From the NCBI GenBank assembly GCA_035652815.1, contig DASRDB010000019.1, positions 124,001-188,000 of the forward strand: a DNA stretch of 64,000 nucleotides, given 5' to 3'. The position numbers and the translations under genes were made by a program. Under the pieces are notes generated by a model. The model did no database searches. It was given only the letters and a program-made list of their open reading frames with translations, and was not told the origin of the DNA. The stretch is from DASRDB01 sp035652815. Lineage in GTDB: Bacteria > Chloroflexota > Ktedonobacteria > Ktedonobacterales > Ktedonobacteraceae. Positions 15,649-23,820 of this stretch are shown piece after piece (the first letter of the stretch is position 1; every line of letters starts with the position of its first letter).

Positions 15649-16001
15649 TAATTACATTTCAAGCCACATTATTTATTGCGAAATAGTATAATGTCGAAAA
15701 GTTGCAACAAAAGTTGTGAGAACAGCGTCATAAGTTTGTTGGCAAAAACCGAACAATAGAGAACAAAAACGCGCTGTATTTGCGTGTAACTTGTGTGATC
15801 TCGTCAATAGAGATGTCACATAAGAATGTTAGAGGAGCGAACTTTTAGTTTACATGCTGTTTTGTTTTCTTCGCTGAGGGGTGATGCGGCGTCTGGTAAA
15901 ATGTAGGAGAGAGTGGTACAATAGCACTCGTTCGGTACGGATTAACTGTGGCATGTGTGGGCGGGAAGAGCGGGACGTTTCTACGCCGAAAGGATAAGCA
16001 G
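15649..16001. other. Intergenic region between divergent genes
   Basis: About 350 bp, AT-rich in its left half. It has a TATAAT at 15688 and TACAAT at 15917 on the plus strand without good -35 partners, and an imperfect inverted repeat TGTGATCTC...GAGATGTCACA near 15795-15821. No gene or RNA family is recognised. Confidence 0.4.
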
Positions 16002-16292
16002 GTGTACAGGTTTAAAGGCTTTGATAGCGCGCAGTATGGAAATAGCATGTCGGCGCTCGAAGCGGTCGTAAATGCCTGGATGGAAGCAGAGCGTCCGCGA
16101 ATTCGTCATGTCTGTCAAAGCCTGCGTGGAGATCAGATCGTACTCAGCTTTGTCTATGAAGAGGTAAGAGAGTTGGAACAGCGAATATCCACACAGGCCC
16201 AGATGACCTCGCCACGCTTCTATGAGGATGACTTTGTAGACGAAAGGCCGACGGGGGCGCGCATTCCGGCAACTCCACCGCCGCTCCATTGA
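16002..16292 (+). CDS. Hypothetical small protein upstream of radical SAM gene
   Basis: A 96-residue acidic protein with no recognised domain. The start is GTG at 16002, which has AAAGGA 8 nt upstream; an in-frame ATG at 15948 has no ribosome site. Residues 15-60 look helical (ALEAVVNAWMEAERPRIRHV) and the end is Pro-rich. It ends 51 bp before the radical SAM gene on the same strand, so the two are probably co-transcribed and it could be a substrate or partner. There is no leader-core-like Cys cluster, which argues against its being a RiPP precursor. Confidence 0.6.
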   Translation: MYRFKGFDSAQYGNSMSALEAVVNAWMEAERPRIRHVCQSLRGDQIVLSFVYEEVRELEQRISTQAQMTSPRFYEDDFVDERPTGARIPATPPPLH

Positions 16293-16343
16293 AGCGGTAG
16301 ACACATTAGCCAGTAAAAATAACCAGTAAGAATCAAGAAGAGC

Positions 16344-17612
16344 ATGACATTTCCATATCTCATTTATTGTACTCCTGATGGTGAGATTCGCAAGGAGCGG
16401 CATTTGCGCGCCCTTTCTTTCGATGGCTCTCCTCTAGAGGCCATTGACCTTTTACCAATACCCGACGGGGTGACACTTTCTATGATGCCAGATCGCCTTG
16501 CTGTTGGGCAAAGCCGTACTGGTGAGCGGCGAGTTCTGGCGCGTTCACGTGGTTGGGCGGCTGCCGCTTTGCTTCCCATTGGCTATACGCGCACGCATTT
16601 ACCCGCTTATGAAAAAGTTCCAGGAACCGAACCATTGCCGTTTTTTGGCTATAGCGCCATAGCAGGCATGGAAGGTCGTTTGTATGTAGCGGCGATACGC
16701 ACCGACGATCCGCGTAAATGGCATCCACGCGCCTTTCCCAAACGCACGCTGGCGCGCATGGTACAGGAGAAGCAGGCTGCCTATCCGCAGAATCGGGTGG
16801 TTGCTCAACATGCGCACTGCGCGCTTGATTATGCCTGCCCCACTGCGAGCAACCTCTTTTTTGGACGCTGGGAAATGGCGATTGCGGTTTCGCCGGGCTG
16901 TAATGCGCGCTGCGTGGGCTGCATTTCGAAACAGGAAGAGGAGAATCTGGTCTCGCCTCAGGATCGTCTGACCTTTATTCCCACAGTTGACGAGATCGTC
17001 GAAGTTGCGGTGCCTCACCTGGAGCAGGCCGAGGATGCGATTGTCAGTTTTGGACAGGGATGTGAGGGCGAACCGCTTTTACAGTATCGTCGTATTGAGC
17101 AAGCGATTCGCGCCATCCGGGAGCGTACCTTACGGGGCGTTATCAATATCAACACTAACGCCAGCAATCCGCGCTGGCTCCAACGGCTTTTCGATGCCGG
17201 ACTGGATACCGTTCGCGTCAGCACTATTTCCGGCCATCCCGAAACCTACACCGCTTATTATCGACCCATTGGCTATCGCTTCGAGGATATCAAGGAGTCA
17301 CTGCGGCGTGCCCGTGATGCAGGCGTGTATAGTTCAATCAACCTGTTGTCGTTCCCTGGCATGATCGACCGCGAGCGCGAGGTAGAGGCTTTGCTGGCTT
17401 TTGCGCGAGAAACCGGTCTGCGACTCATTCAACTGCGTAACCTCAACATCGACCCCGAAGTCTTGCTGCCTCGTATGCCCGCTCTCGAGTCGATGGGTAA
17501 GGCGCTGGGTATGCGAACTTTGATCGATATTTTGAAAAAAGAGTTGCCTGATGTGGAGATTGGCAACTTTTCGCGTCCGGTAAAGCGCGCGCGACAGGAA
17601 ATCGAGGCGTAA
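16344..17612 (+). CDS. Radical SAM protein of unknown function
   Basis: A 422-residue protein. The [4Fe-4S] site is SPGCNARCVGCISKQ (about 189-203), with the canonical C-x3-C-x2-C. The barrel follows, with SFGQGCEGEPLL, the glycine-rich SAM contact strand, near 231-242, then INTNASNP and DTVRVSTISG. An N-terminal domain of about 170 residues precedes the cluster and is not recognised. The stretch HCALDYACPT just before the cluster adds two further Cys. There is no C-terminal SPASM cluster. The GEP motif and overall shape resemble MoaA/NirJ-like radical SAM enzymes. It ends 3 bp from the convergent glycosyltransferase gene. Confidence 0.88.
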   Translation: MTFPYLIYCTPDGEIRKERHLRALSFDGSPLEAIDLLPIPDGVTLSMMPDRLAVGQSRTGERRVLARSRGWAAAALLPIGYTRTHLPAYEKVPGTEPLPFFGYSAIAGMEGRLYVAAIRTDDPRKWHPRAFPKRTLARMVQEKQAAYPQNRVVAQHAHCALDYACPTASNLFFGRWEMAIAVSPGCNARCVGCISKQEEENLVSPQDRLTFIPTVDEIVEVAVPHLEQAEDAIVSFGQGCEGEPLLQYRRIEQAIRAIRERTLRGVININTNASNPRWLQRLFDAGLDTVRVSTISGHPETYTAYYRPIGYRFEDIKESLRRARDAGVYSSINLLSFPGMIDREREVEALLAFARETGLRLIQLRNLNIDPEVLLPRMPALESMGKALGMRTLIDILKKELPDVEIGNFSRPVKRARQEIEA

Positions 17613-17615
17613 AGG

Positions 17616-18773
17616 TTAGAGGGGTTGGCGTTGCTTTTCGGTCTCGCGTAGCAGCCTTCGGGCTGCCACTGCCACCGGATCAACTCCTAATAGCGCGAGG
17701 CAATCCCTGGTGAGACAGCCCTCTGGTGTACCAAGCTCATGTCCTCGATAGAAGCATGGCATGCAGGGCAGATTCATCTTCACCACCACTGCTTTTCGCT
17801 GAGGATCATCACCCGTATACGGCCCCCATGCATTCCAGTTGGTGAGGCCGAAGATGGCGACCGTTGGTGTGCCGACCGCCGCCGCGAGATGCATCAGGCC
17901 GGAGTCGTTGCCGATGAAGAGGTCTGCCTGTTCCAGGATTGCCGCCGCGACGCGAATGTTCCCCTTGCCAGCCAGGCTGCGCGCAGGCATAGATGACTTC
18001 ATCTGCCTCAGAATATACTGGTGTAATTCGACCTCTTCTGGCCCGCCAACCAGCAGCAACTGGCCGCCAACATCGGCATAGAGCCTGTCTGCCAGTTGCG
18101 CAAAGCGTTCCGGTGCCCAGCGCCGGGCGGTACTATAGCCGCCGCTGCCCGGATGCATCGCGATAATTGGCCGTTCAGAGACAGATGCTGTTCCATACAC
18201 CAGTTCCTTAGCTGCCTGCCGCTCCTCATCGCTTATTGGAACGACGAGCCGTTTGTCAGATATCGTTGCGCCAACAGCCTCGGCAAGCGACAGATTGTAG
18301 TCCGCCTCGTGCATGGCTCCGAAACCGTGATCTTTAACACGCACATTAAGGAACCAGCCATGCCCATTGTCCAGCCCAACACGCCACTTTGCTCCTGTAG
18401 CGCGCATTAAGACCTGGTGTTTGAGCCGCCCAAAGAACAATGTCAGGTGATGCATCAAGATCACCGCATCATAGCGGCCATCGCGCAGCATATGCCAGAG
18501 CGGATTCAGGCGGCGCAGGTTGCTGGGGTGTCGAAGTATCTGCTGTGGATAATCAAACAGGTACTTGTCCAGGACGAGAATATTATCGATCACATTCCAT
18601 CCATGGAGCAGGCCTGCCGAGGCAGGTGTCACCAGCAAATCAATGCGAGCCTGCGGATAGCTTTCTCGCAAGGCGCGCAAGGCCGGGGTAGCGAGCAGCA
18701 AATCGCCGATGGTTGCCAGTTTGACGACCAGAATACGCGCATTCGGTTGTAACGTAATATGATCTGTATGCAT
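17616..18773 (-). CDS. Glycosyltransferase family 9 protein (heptosyltransferase-like) 1
   Basis: A 385-residue GT9/GT-B enzyme. The N-terminus reads ARILVVKLATIGDLLLATPA, the family signature, and the C-terminal sugar-nucleotide domain has PIIAMHPGSGG (about 203-213) and LFIGNDSGLMHLAAAVGTPT (about 287-306). In Gram-negatives GT9 enzymes add heptose to LPS core; in a presumed monoderm the acceptor is more likely a surface or secreted glycan. Four Cys near 335-355 (LPCMPCFYRGHE and the following GCLTRDC) are typical of this branch and could bind metal. The start is ATG at 18773, without an obvious ribosome site. Confidence 0.88.
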   Translation of the reverse strand: MHTDHITLQPNARILVVKLATIGDLLLATPALRALRESYPQARIDLLVTPASAGLLHGWNVIDNILVLDKYLFDYPQQILRHPSNLRRLNPLWHMLRDGRYDAVILMHHLTLFFGRLKHQVLMRATGAKWRVGLDNGHGWFLNVRVKDHGFGAMHEADYNLSLAEAVGATISDKRLVVPISDEERQAAKELVYGTASVSERPIIAMHPGSGGYSTARRWAPERFAQLADRLYADVGGQLLLVGGPEEVELHQYILRQMKSSMPARSLAGKGNIRVAAAILEQADLFIGNDSGLMHLAAAVGTPTVAIFGLTNWNAWGPYTGDDPQRKAVVVKMNLPCMPCFYRGHELGTPEGCLTRDCLALLGVDPVAVAARRLLRETEKQRQPL

Positions 18774-18838
18774 ACGCTATGTTGTCTCTGCGATCAATTT
18801 AATGAACTTTGGCAAATAAAGAGGGGATATCCAGCATA

Positions 18839-18919
18839 TCATCCTGAGCGCAGCGAAGAATCCCGTTCACCTGCCCAGTCTCTTCGGGCCAGGGAGATTC
18901 TTCGCTGCGCTCAGGATGA
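18839..18919. repeat. Palindromic intergenic repeat, GAGCGCAGCGAA family, copy 1
   Basis: 24-bp perfect inverted arms 18839-18862 and 18896-18919, starting TCATCCTGAGCGCAGCGAAG. The right arm encodes the last residues and stop codon of the GNAT gene at 18911. Confidence 0.9.
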
Positions 18920-19762
18920 CATGGGGTCAGAATTTCCCGCTCTTTTATCAAAACTCAGATAATGGTCGATAGTACAGTAATGTTCAAAGCCGATTCGCCG
19001 GTAGATGGCCTCGCTCATATCGGTCGATGATAGAATTGCGACCGAATACCCGGTTGCTTGCGCTTCACGCAGTACATGCAGCGTCATTGTTACTCCGATG
19101 CCTTTTCTGCGTGCCTCTGGCCGTGTAGCGACACCATAGATACCTGCCACTCCTGCATGATAGAGCAGAGAAGCTTTTGCGACCGGAGTATCGTTGAGCC
19201 AGCCAATATAGTGATGCCAGGGCAGGCTATGCCCGAAGCCTGCATGGCTGTAGATGTCGATGTAGTACTGCGCGTTCTCCCATGATGTCTCGAAGCCCTC
19301 TTTCTCGACCAGCTTCAAGGTTTCGAGCATATCAACGTCTTGTATTTCGCTGATGACCAGTTCCGTATTGACCTGCACATCCTCGCGTCTCGCTGCAATC
19401 TCCAGCGCCATGCCCCGGGTATTGCTTCGTTGAATGAAGCCGTTCTTCTGAAGTACATCCGCCAGAAAGGCAGGACGGGTAGATGGGCCGACCGACCAGG
19501 TGAAAGGTACGCCGCGCTCGCGATAATATGCCTGTATCTTCTCGATATGTGTTTGTAGATAGTCATGCTCACTATGCACAAAACGTGTCGAGATAACACC
19601 GTTCGGATTACCCTTGCCGGTGTATAGCCAGAGCAGTTCAGGAGTCTTATGTAGCTCTGCTTGAGGTAGAGCGCGCCCGAACCATGCCATCTGTTCAATG
19701 AAATTAGCTTCGATGGCCTCAATGAGAGCAGGCTGCTCTATGTTTCGTAGTATATTGCTCAT
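18911..19762 (-). CDS. GNAT-family N-acetyltransferase
   Basis: A 283-residue acetyltransferase with one recognisable GNAT fold in the C-terminal half. The acetyl-CoA motif is VATRPEARRKGIGVTMTLHV (about 205-224), followed by SVAILSSTDMSEAIYRRIGF. The N-terminal half is probably a degenerate GNAT repeat. It starts by a 4-bp overlap (ATGA) with the end of the upstream glycosyltransferase, so they are translationally coupled. It may acetylate a sugar or amino group in the same pathway, which is inference. The last residues (M-S-S-stop) are encoded within a dispersed palindromic repeat, so the C-terminus has been altered by repeat insertion. Confidence 0.88.
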   Translation of the reverse strand: MSNILRNIEQPALIEAIEANFIEQMAWFGRALPQAELHKTPELLWLYTGKGNPNGVISTRFVHSEHDYLQTHIEKIQAYYRERGVPFTWSVGPSTRPAFLADVLQKNGFIQRSNTRGMALEIAARREDVQVNTELVISEIQDVDMLETLKLVEKEGFETSWENAQYYIDIYSHAGFGHSLPWHHYIGWLNDTPVAKASLLYHAGVAGIYGVATRPEARRKGIGVTMTLHVLREAQATGYSVAILSSTDMSEAIYRRIGFEHYCTIDHYLSFDKRAGNSDPMSS

Positions 19763-21069
19763 TCCTCGACCCTATCTCTGGCAAACGTTTGTAGCTGTTC
19801 CTGAACCACCTGGAACACCTGCGCTGGCGAAATGTTTTTCATGCATTGTGTCGTAAAAAAACGGCAATCGGCGGTATCTTTCGCCGCATAACAGGGGCTG
19901 CACCAGATATCGCTGCGCAGTATGGTTGCGCGTGGGCTGACCGGCCCGGAATGCGCGGGATCGGTTGGCCCGTGAATGGCGATGAGCGGAGTTCCAACGG
20001 CAGCCGCGATATGCATGGGGCCGCTATCGCCCGTAATCATCAGGTCGGCTCGTTCGAGTAGCGCGGCAAGCTGGGGCAGGCTGGTCTTGCCCGCGAGATT
20101 CAGGACGCCATGTCGGTCTTGCATGCGAAGCAAGATGCTTTCAATTAAGGGAATATCACCGGGCGCGCCCGTCAGCACCACCACCGCATTCAGGTCGCGA
20201 ACCAGGCGCGCAATCAGTGTCGCCCAGTAGGGCAGGGGCCAGCGCTTTGATTGGCCGTTGTTTGAACTGACATGACAGGCAATCAATGGTTGAGCCGACG
20301 ATACTCCTTCTGCTTCCAGGAGTTGGGCGACTTCCTGCCGGGCCTGCGACTGGACATAGAGATGTGGAATGCGATCATCCGCGCTGACTGTGGCTCCTGC
20401 CGCTTTCGCCAGTTCCAGACAGTAATCTACTTCGTGTTTGCGCTCGCCTCGCGTCCAGTGCTTTCCAGGCACGTTATCGGTCATAAAGCCGGGATAGCCC
20501 TCTTTGCCGAAACCAACACGCCGTTTTGCGCCGCTCAGCACAGCGAGGATGGCGGCCCACGGGCCGAAGACGCTTACGGCAATATCATAATGGCGGGCGT
20601 GAAGACGCTGAAGCAGCAGGCGCAACGCTCGCCAGTTGTTGATGCGGAGCAGGGCTTGTGGACGTCGCCAGATGTTAGGGTCGTAGGTAATCAGTTGCGC
20701 GATATCCGGGTCATGCTCGAGTATCTTCGCGCTCCCCGGCGTTGCCAGCACGTCGATGGCTGCCTCTGGATAGGCCCGTTTCAGGGTGCGAATCACGACA
20801 GTGGAAAGCACAAGGTCACCGATCAGGTCAAGGCGAATGACCAGGATATGGCGTGGATTCACACTTTCAGGCCGCATGCGCGGATAGCGTTTGCCCAATC
20901 TGCCCAACCACAGAAAGAAGCCGATCACACTCAGGCATAGGTAGATGCAGGTCAGCAACACGCGCTTGCTGGCCCGGATACTGTTTTTGCGCAAAGCGCG
21001 GCGCGAATCTGGTGGCAGGGGATAGCCGTATTCATCGAGTCTATGTTGTTGTTCAAATGTGTCAGACAT
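19759..21069 (-). CDS. Glycosyltransferase family 9 protein 2, with N-terminal membrane segment
   Basis: A 436-residue GT9 enzyme. Residues 35-58 are hydrophobic (VLLTCIYLCLSVIGFFLWLG), suggesting a membrane anchor ahead of the catalytic part. The catalytic part starts with HILVIRLDLIGDLVLSTVVI and continues with PLIACHVSSNNGQSKRWPLP and LMITGDSGPMHIAAAVGTPL. The frame is open to 21156, but the first 29 codons overlap the previous gene and lack a ribosome site, so I place the start at ATG 21069, 5 bp after the upstream stop. C-terminal Cys residues (DIWCSPCYAAKDTADCRF) match those in the other two copies. Confidence 0.87.
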   Translation of the reverse strand: MSDTFEQQHRLDEYGYPLPPDSRRALRKNSIRASKRVLLTCIYLCLSVIGFFLWLGRLGKRYPRMRPESVNPRHILVIRLDLIGDLVLSTVVIRTLKRAYPEAAIDVLATPGSAKILEHDPDIAQLITYDPNIWRRPQALLRINNWRALRLLLQRLHARHYDIAVSVFGPWAAILAVLSGAKRRVGFGKEGYPGFMTDNVPGKHWTRGERKHEVDYCLELAKAAGATVSADDRIPHLYVQSQARQEVAQLLEAEGVSSAQPLIACHVSSNNGQSKRWPLPYWATLIARLVRDLNAVVVLTGAPGDIPLIESILLRMQDRHGVLNLAGKTSLPQLAALLERADLMITGDSGPMHIAAAVGTPLIAIHGPTDPAHSGPVSPRATILRSDIWCSPCYAAKDTADCRFFTTQCMKNISPAQVFQVVQEQLQTFARDRVEE

Positions 21070-21074
21070 GCCAG

Positions 21075-22301
21075 TTATCTTGCCAATCCAGTCATATAGG
21101 GCAGAAGCTGCTGTACGGCTGCCAGTACCGTTTGCTCGCCGACCTTGCGCACGCATGGATGCTCAGGGAGTTCCTGCGGCGAGAAGTCCAGGCGGCCACA
21201 GGGAATGGCCGGGCAGGTGGGACAGCGAAAGGTTGAGGCGATCACGATATGTCGCTCTTTTGGACCCCAGGGGCCAAAGATATGCGGGTCGGTTGGTCCA
21301 AATATCTGCACAGTGAGCGTTCCTTGCGCTACGGCGAGATGCAATGGCCCGCTATCCACGCTCAATACAAGCGCCGCTCTTTTGAGCAGCGCCGCCAGTT
21401 GTCCGACCGTCAGATCGGTCAGAAGAGAGACGGGAACGGTAATGGATTGCGCGATGTCCTCTAACAGGGGCTGCTCAGACCTGCTTCCTGTGAGGATGAT
21501 ACCGGGTGGCGAAGAGATTGTCAAGGAGTTTGGCAGCGTATTGGCGATATTGGCCCAGCCCTCGTTGCGCCACAGCTTGACCGGCGCGCCTGAGCCAGGA
21601 TGAATGACGATAATAGGGGTATCTCCGGCAATGCCTTCCTCTTGCAGGCGTTTTTGTATATACACCTGCTCGTCTTCAGTTGGAATGAATTGTTCTGGAT
21701 AGGCCTCCGGCGTGAATGGCTCTGGCAATGGCACATATCCGCCAGCTTTCAATGCTGCGCTTACCAACCGCAGATTCGAGACGGTGGCGTGTTCAGGCAC
21801 GAAAAAAGGAAGCGCATTGGTGAGAAATGGCGTACCAGGCGCGATGGCATAGCCCACGCGACGCGGAATTGCCGCCAGATAGAGGAGCGCTGCTCCCCAC
21901 CAGAAATCGGGACGCAGGTTGATGGCGATATCGTAGTTGCCCCGGCGCAGTTGTTTCGCTACACTAAAGAGCAGCTTATAGGGCGCTAGAGGCTGCTGGG
22001 GTGCGCGTTGAAAGCCTGGAAAGGGAATCGTTATCAGGCGATCAATAGCCGGGTGACGCGCCACAATTTCGCTTGCCCATGCTCCAACCATCATGGTAAT
22101 GTGCGCCCCTGGAAGTGATCGGCGCAGGGCGTCCAGTACGGGGGTAGTCATTACCATGTCGCCGAGATGATCCGGGCGGATCAGCAGGATGCGAGGCGCA
22201 TTGGAGAGCGGTTTCCGCGCAGAACGTGCTGCCGCGAATGCACCCGGCAAACCGACCAGGCGCACGAATAGAAGGATGAGGATGCGCAGCAGACGTTTCA
22301 C
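21075..22301 (-). CDS. Glycosyltransferase family 9 protein 3
   Basis: A 408-residue GT9 enzyme and the first gene of a three-gene unit (GT9, GT9, GNAT) with 5-bp gap and 4-bp overlap. The N-terminus has a short hydrophobic segment and then RILLIRPDHLGDMVMTTPVL. Later motifs are PIIVIHPGSGAPVKLW and LVLSVDSGPLHLAVAQGTLT. The C-terminal Cys set (FRCPTCPAIPCG) matches the paralogues. The start is GTG at 22301, preceded by AGAGGAAATCT. The three GT9 copies are clearly related but diverged, so they probably act in sequence on one glycan. Confidence 0.88.
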   Translation of the reverse strand: MKRLLRILILLFVRLVGLPGAFAAARSARKPLSNAPRILLIRPDHLGDMVMTTPVLDALRRSLPGAHITMMVGAWASEIVARHPAIDRLITIPFPGFQRAPQQPLAPYKLLFSVAKQLRRGNYDIAINLRPDFWWGAALLYLAAIPRRVGYAIAPGTPFLTNALPFFVPEHATVSNLRLVSAALKAGGYVPLPEPFTPEAYPEQFIPTEDEQVYIQKRLQEEGIAGDTPIIVIHPGSGAPVKLWRNEGWANIANTLPNSLTISSPPGIILTGSRSEQPLLEDIAQSITVPVSLLTDLTVGQLAALLKRAALVLSVDSGPLHLAVAQGTLTVQIFGPTDPHIFGPWGPKERHIVIASTFRCPTCPAIPCGRLDFSPQELPEHPCVRKVGEQTVLAAVQQLLPYMTGLAR

Positions 22302-22402
22302 AGATTTCCTCTAGTGGTCTGGGATACCTGCATGTTTTTGCCGAATACAGGTATCCCTATGATAGATAGATTCGATGGCTTCCATTGACAATCAATATAA
22401 TA

Positions 22403-22503
22403 GGGTGTTCTGTAGGGACGCGCTGAATCGCGTCCAGCTTCTCGCGCCGAATTAGCCGATATAGCATGGTGGACGCGCTGAATCGCGTCCCTACAGAACA
22501 CCC
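22403..22503. repeat. GTAGGG-type palindromic intergenic repeat
   Basis: Outer inverted repeats of 20 bp, 22403-22422 and 22484-22503. Each side also holds the same small palindrome GGACGCG-CTGAAT-CGCGTCC in direct orientation (22416-22435 and 22471-22490). It lies between the GT9 gene start and the DUF5679 gene end. Confidence 0.9.
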
Positions 22504-22519
22504 AGGCATAGAATGTGCC

Positions 22520-22678
22520 TTATGCTTTCTTTTCCGAGCCGAGAATGCTGTTGATGGTGGTGCCGCAGACGGCGCACTGCCCTTTGAGAGCGGGCTTGCC
22601 ATTCTTCATGGTGATGCGCTGCGGGTCTTTCATCTCGCGCTTGGTTTTGCACTTGACACAGTAGTACTGATCTGCCAT
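22520..22678 (-). CDS. DUF5679-type zinc ribbon microprotein
   Basis: A 52-residue protein, MADQYYCVKCKTKREMKDPQ at its start and GQCAVCGTTINSI near its end. The CxxC pairs at C7/C10 and C35/C38 form a zinc ribbon of the DUF5679 type, which I recall as a small conserved domain common in Chloroflexota and Actinobacteria. The ATG at 22678 is preceded by an ideal AGGAGGAAG ribosome site, suggesting high expression. The function is unknown; zinc ribbons of this size usually bind nucleic acid or partner proteins. It sits between ispE and the glycosyltransferase unit on the same strand. Confidence 0.9.
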   Translation of the reverse strand: MADQYYCVKCKTKREMKDPQRITMKNGKPALKGQCAVCGTTINSILGSEKKA

Positions 22679-22706
22679 GTGAACTTCCTCCTTACGATGG
22701 TGTACT

Positions 22707-23624
22707 TCAAAAAACGTTGAGATATCCCGCGCCGGGATAGATGGCGCGGGTTAGGTAGGTCTCGTATCCTCGTGCCTGAACGCGCTCCTGAACCTGGCGG
22801 GCAAGGGCAAGTTCGGCGAACGGGGCAAACAGGGTTGGGCCACTGCCGGAAAGTCGTACCAGCGAACTTCCCGCTTGCAGCATCTCTGCTTTTGCCTGGG
22901 CGACCTCTGGATAGCGTTCCAGCACGCCGCGTTCCAGGCTGTTATGAATGTCCTGCTCATCTGGCGGGCGTCCCTCCTCTAGAGCGGAGATCACCGCCTT
23001 GCTATGAGCGCCATCCGTGTAGTCACGCGCGGATAGGTGACGAAATACCTCTGCCGTTGAAAGGCCAATGGCTGGTTTCAACAGCAGCAGCCAGCGCAGA
23101 GAGCGCGGCCAGGAATCGGGAAGTGCTGTCACCTGCTCGCCGCGTCCCTCGCATAGCGCAAGTCCGCCTTGCAGAAAGAACGGCACATCTGAACCGAGTT
23201 GGGCGGCAATGGTATGCAGTTCCTGGTCGGCGATGGGTAACTGCCACCAGTTCGCGAGCGCAACCAGTACGGCTGCGGCATCACTGCTTCCCCCGCCGAG
23301 TCCCGCCGCCATTGGAATCCGTTTGTGCAGTTCTATGCGGACGCCATAGCCTGGAGAAAAGCGATCCAGCAGCACGCGAGCGGCGTGTGCTGCGAGATTT
23401 TGCTCGTTGCTCAGTTCAGGTATGGAGCAGATCATTTCGACTCGCTCCTCCTCGATAGCCGTCAGGCAGAGGGTATCGAAGAGATCAATGGTCTGCATGA
23501 CGGAGGTGAGCGCATGGTAGCCATCCGCTCTACGCCCCAGCACGTCGAGCGTCAGATTGATCTTAGCATACGCTGAAATGAAGCACACATCCCCAGGGAT
23601 GCGCGGCCTTTGTGCGTGACTCAT
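22707..23624 (-). CDS. ispE: 4-diphosphocytidyl-2-C-methyl-D-erythritol kinase (IspE)
   Basis: GHMP-family kinase that phosphorylates CDP-methylerythritol at the 2-OH using ATP, fourth step of the MEP isoprenoid pathway. ispD and ispF are also in this window (35.4-36.6 kb). Motifs: SAYAKINLTLDVLGRRADGY at the N-terminus; the ATP loop PMAAGLGGGSSDAAA (about 100-114); and LSGSGPTLFAPF near the end. The frame is open to 23834. I choose ATG at 23624 (305 residues, usual length about 290) because a consensus promoter places the transcription start at or next to this A, which would make the mRNA leaderless. An ATG at 23639 cannot be excluded. Confidence 0.92.
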   Translation of the reverse strand: MSHAQRPRIPGDVCFISAYAKINLTLDVLGRRADGYHALTSVMQTIDLFDTLCLTAIEEERVEMICSIPELSNEQNLAAHAARVLLDRFSPGYGVRIELHKRIPMAAGLGGGSSDAAAVLVALANWWQLPIADQELHTIAAQLGSDVPFFLQGGLALCEGRGEQVTALPDSWPRSLRWLLLLKPAIGLSTAEVFRHLSARDYTDGAHSKAVISALEEGRPPDEQDIHNSLERGVLERYPEVAQAKAEMLQAGSSLVRLSGSGPTLFAPFAELALARQVQERVQARGYETYLTRAIYPGAGYLNVF

Positions 23625-23630
23625 GCGTGC

Positions 23631-23659
23631 ATTGTGCATGGAAGTGAAGCGCTTGTCAA
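23631..23659 (-). promoter_or_regulatory. Promoter of ispE, apparently giving a leaderless mRNA
   Basis: Minus strand: TTGACA (23659-23654), 17-nt spacer, CACAAT (23636-23631). The expected start, 6-8 nt beyond the -10, coincides with the ATG at 23624. Confidence 0.6.
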
Positions 23660-23820
23660 GCATACATATGCGAAAATGCCGGAAATAGCCAATAAATACC
23701 GTACCCAGGCATAACTTCGTTAACATCCGCCCTCTCTGTGCTATACTGCAAAACGGATGCAGATAAGACAATCTCGCGTTGCTCCTGCATTCCTGCGTAT
23801 TCCTGTTTCTGGTAGGTGCT

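Noticed and set aside
15795..15821. CRP-like site from TGTGA...TCACA
   Set aside because: The half-sites are 17 nt apart, much more than the 6 nt of a CRP site; probably a chance inverted repeat.
20272..20940. 222-codon plus-strand frame within a GT9 gene
   Set aside because: Mirror frame of the glycosyltransferase, without family motifs or ribosome site.
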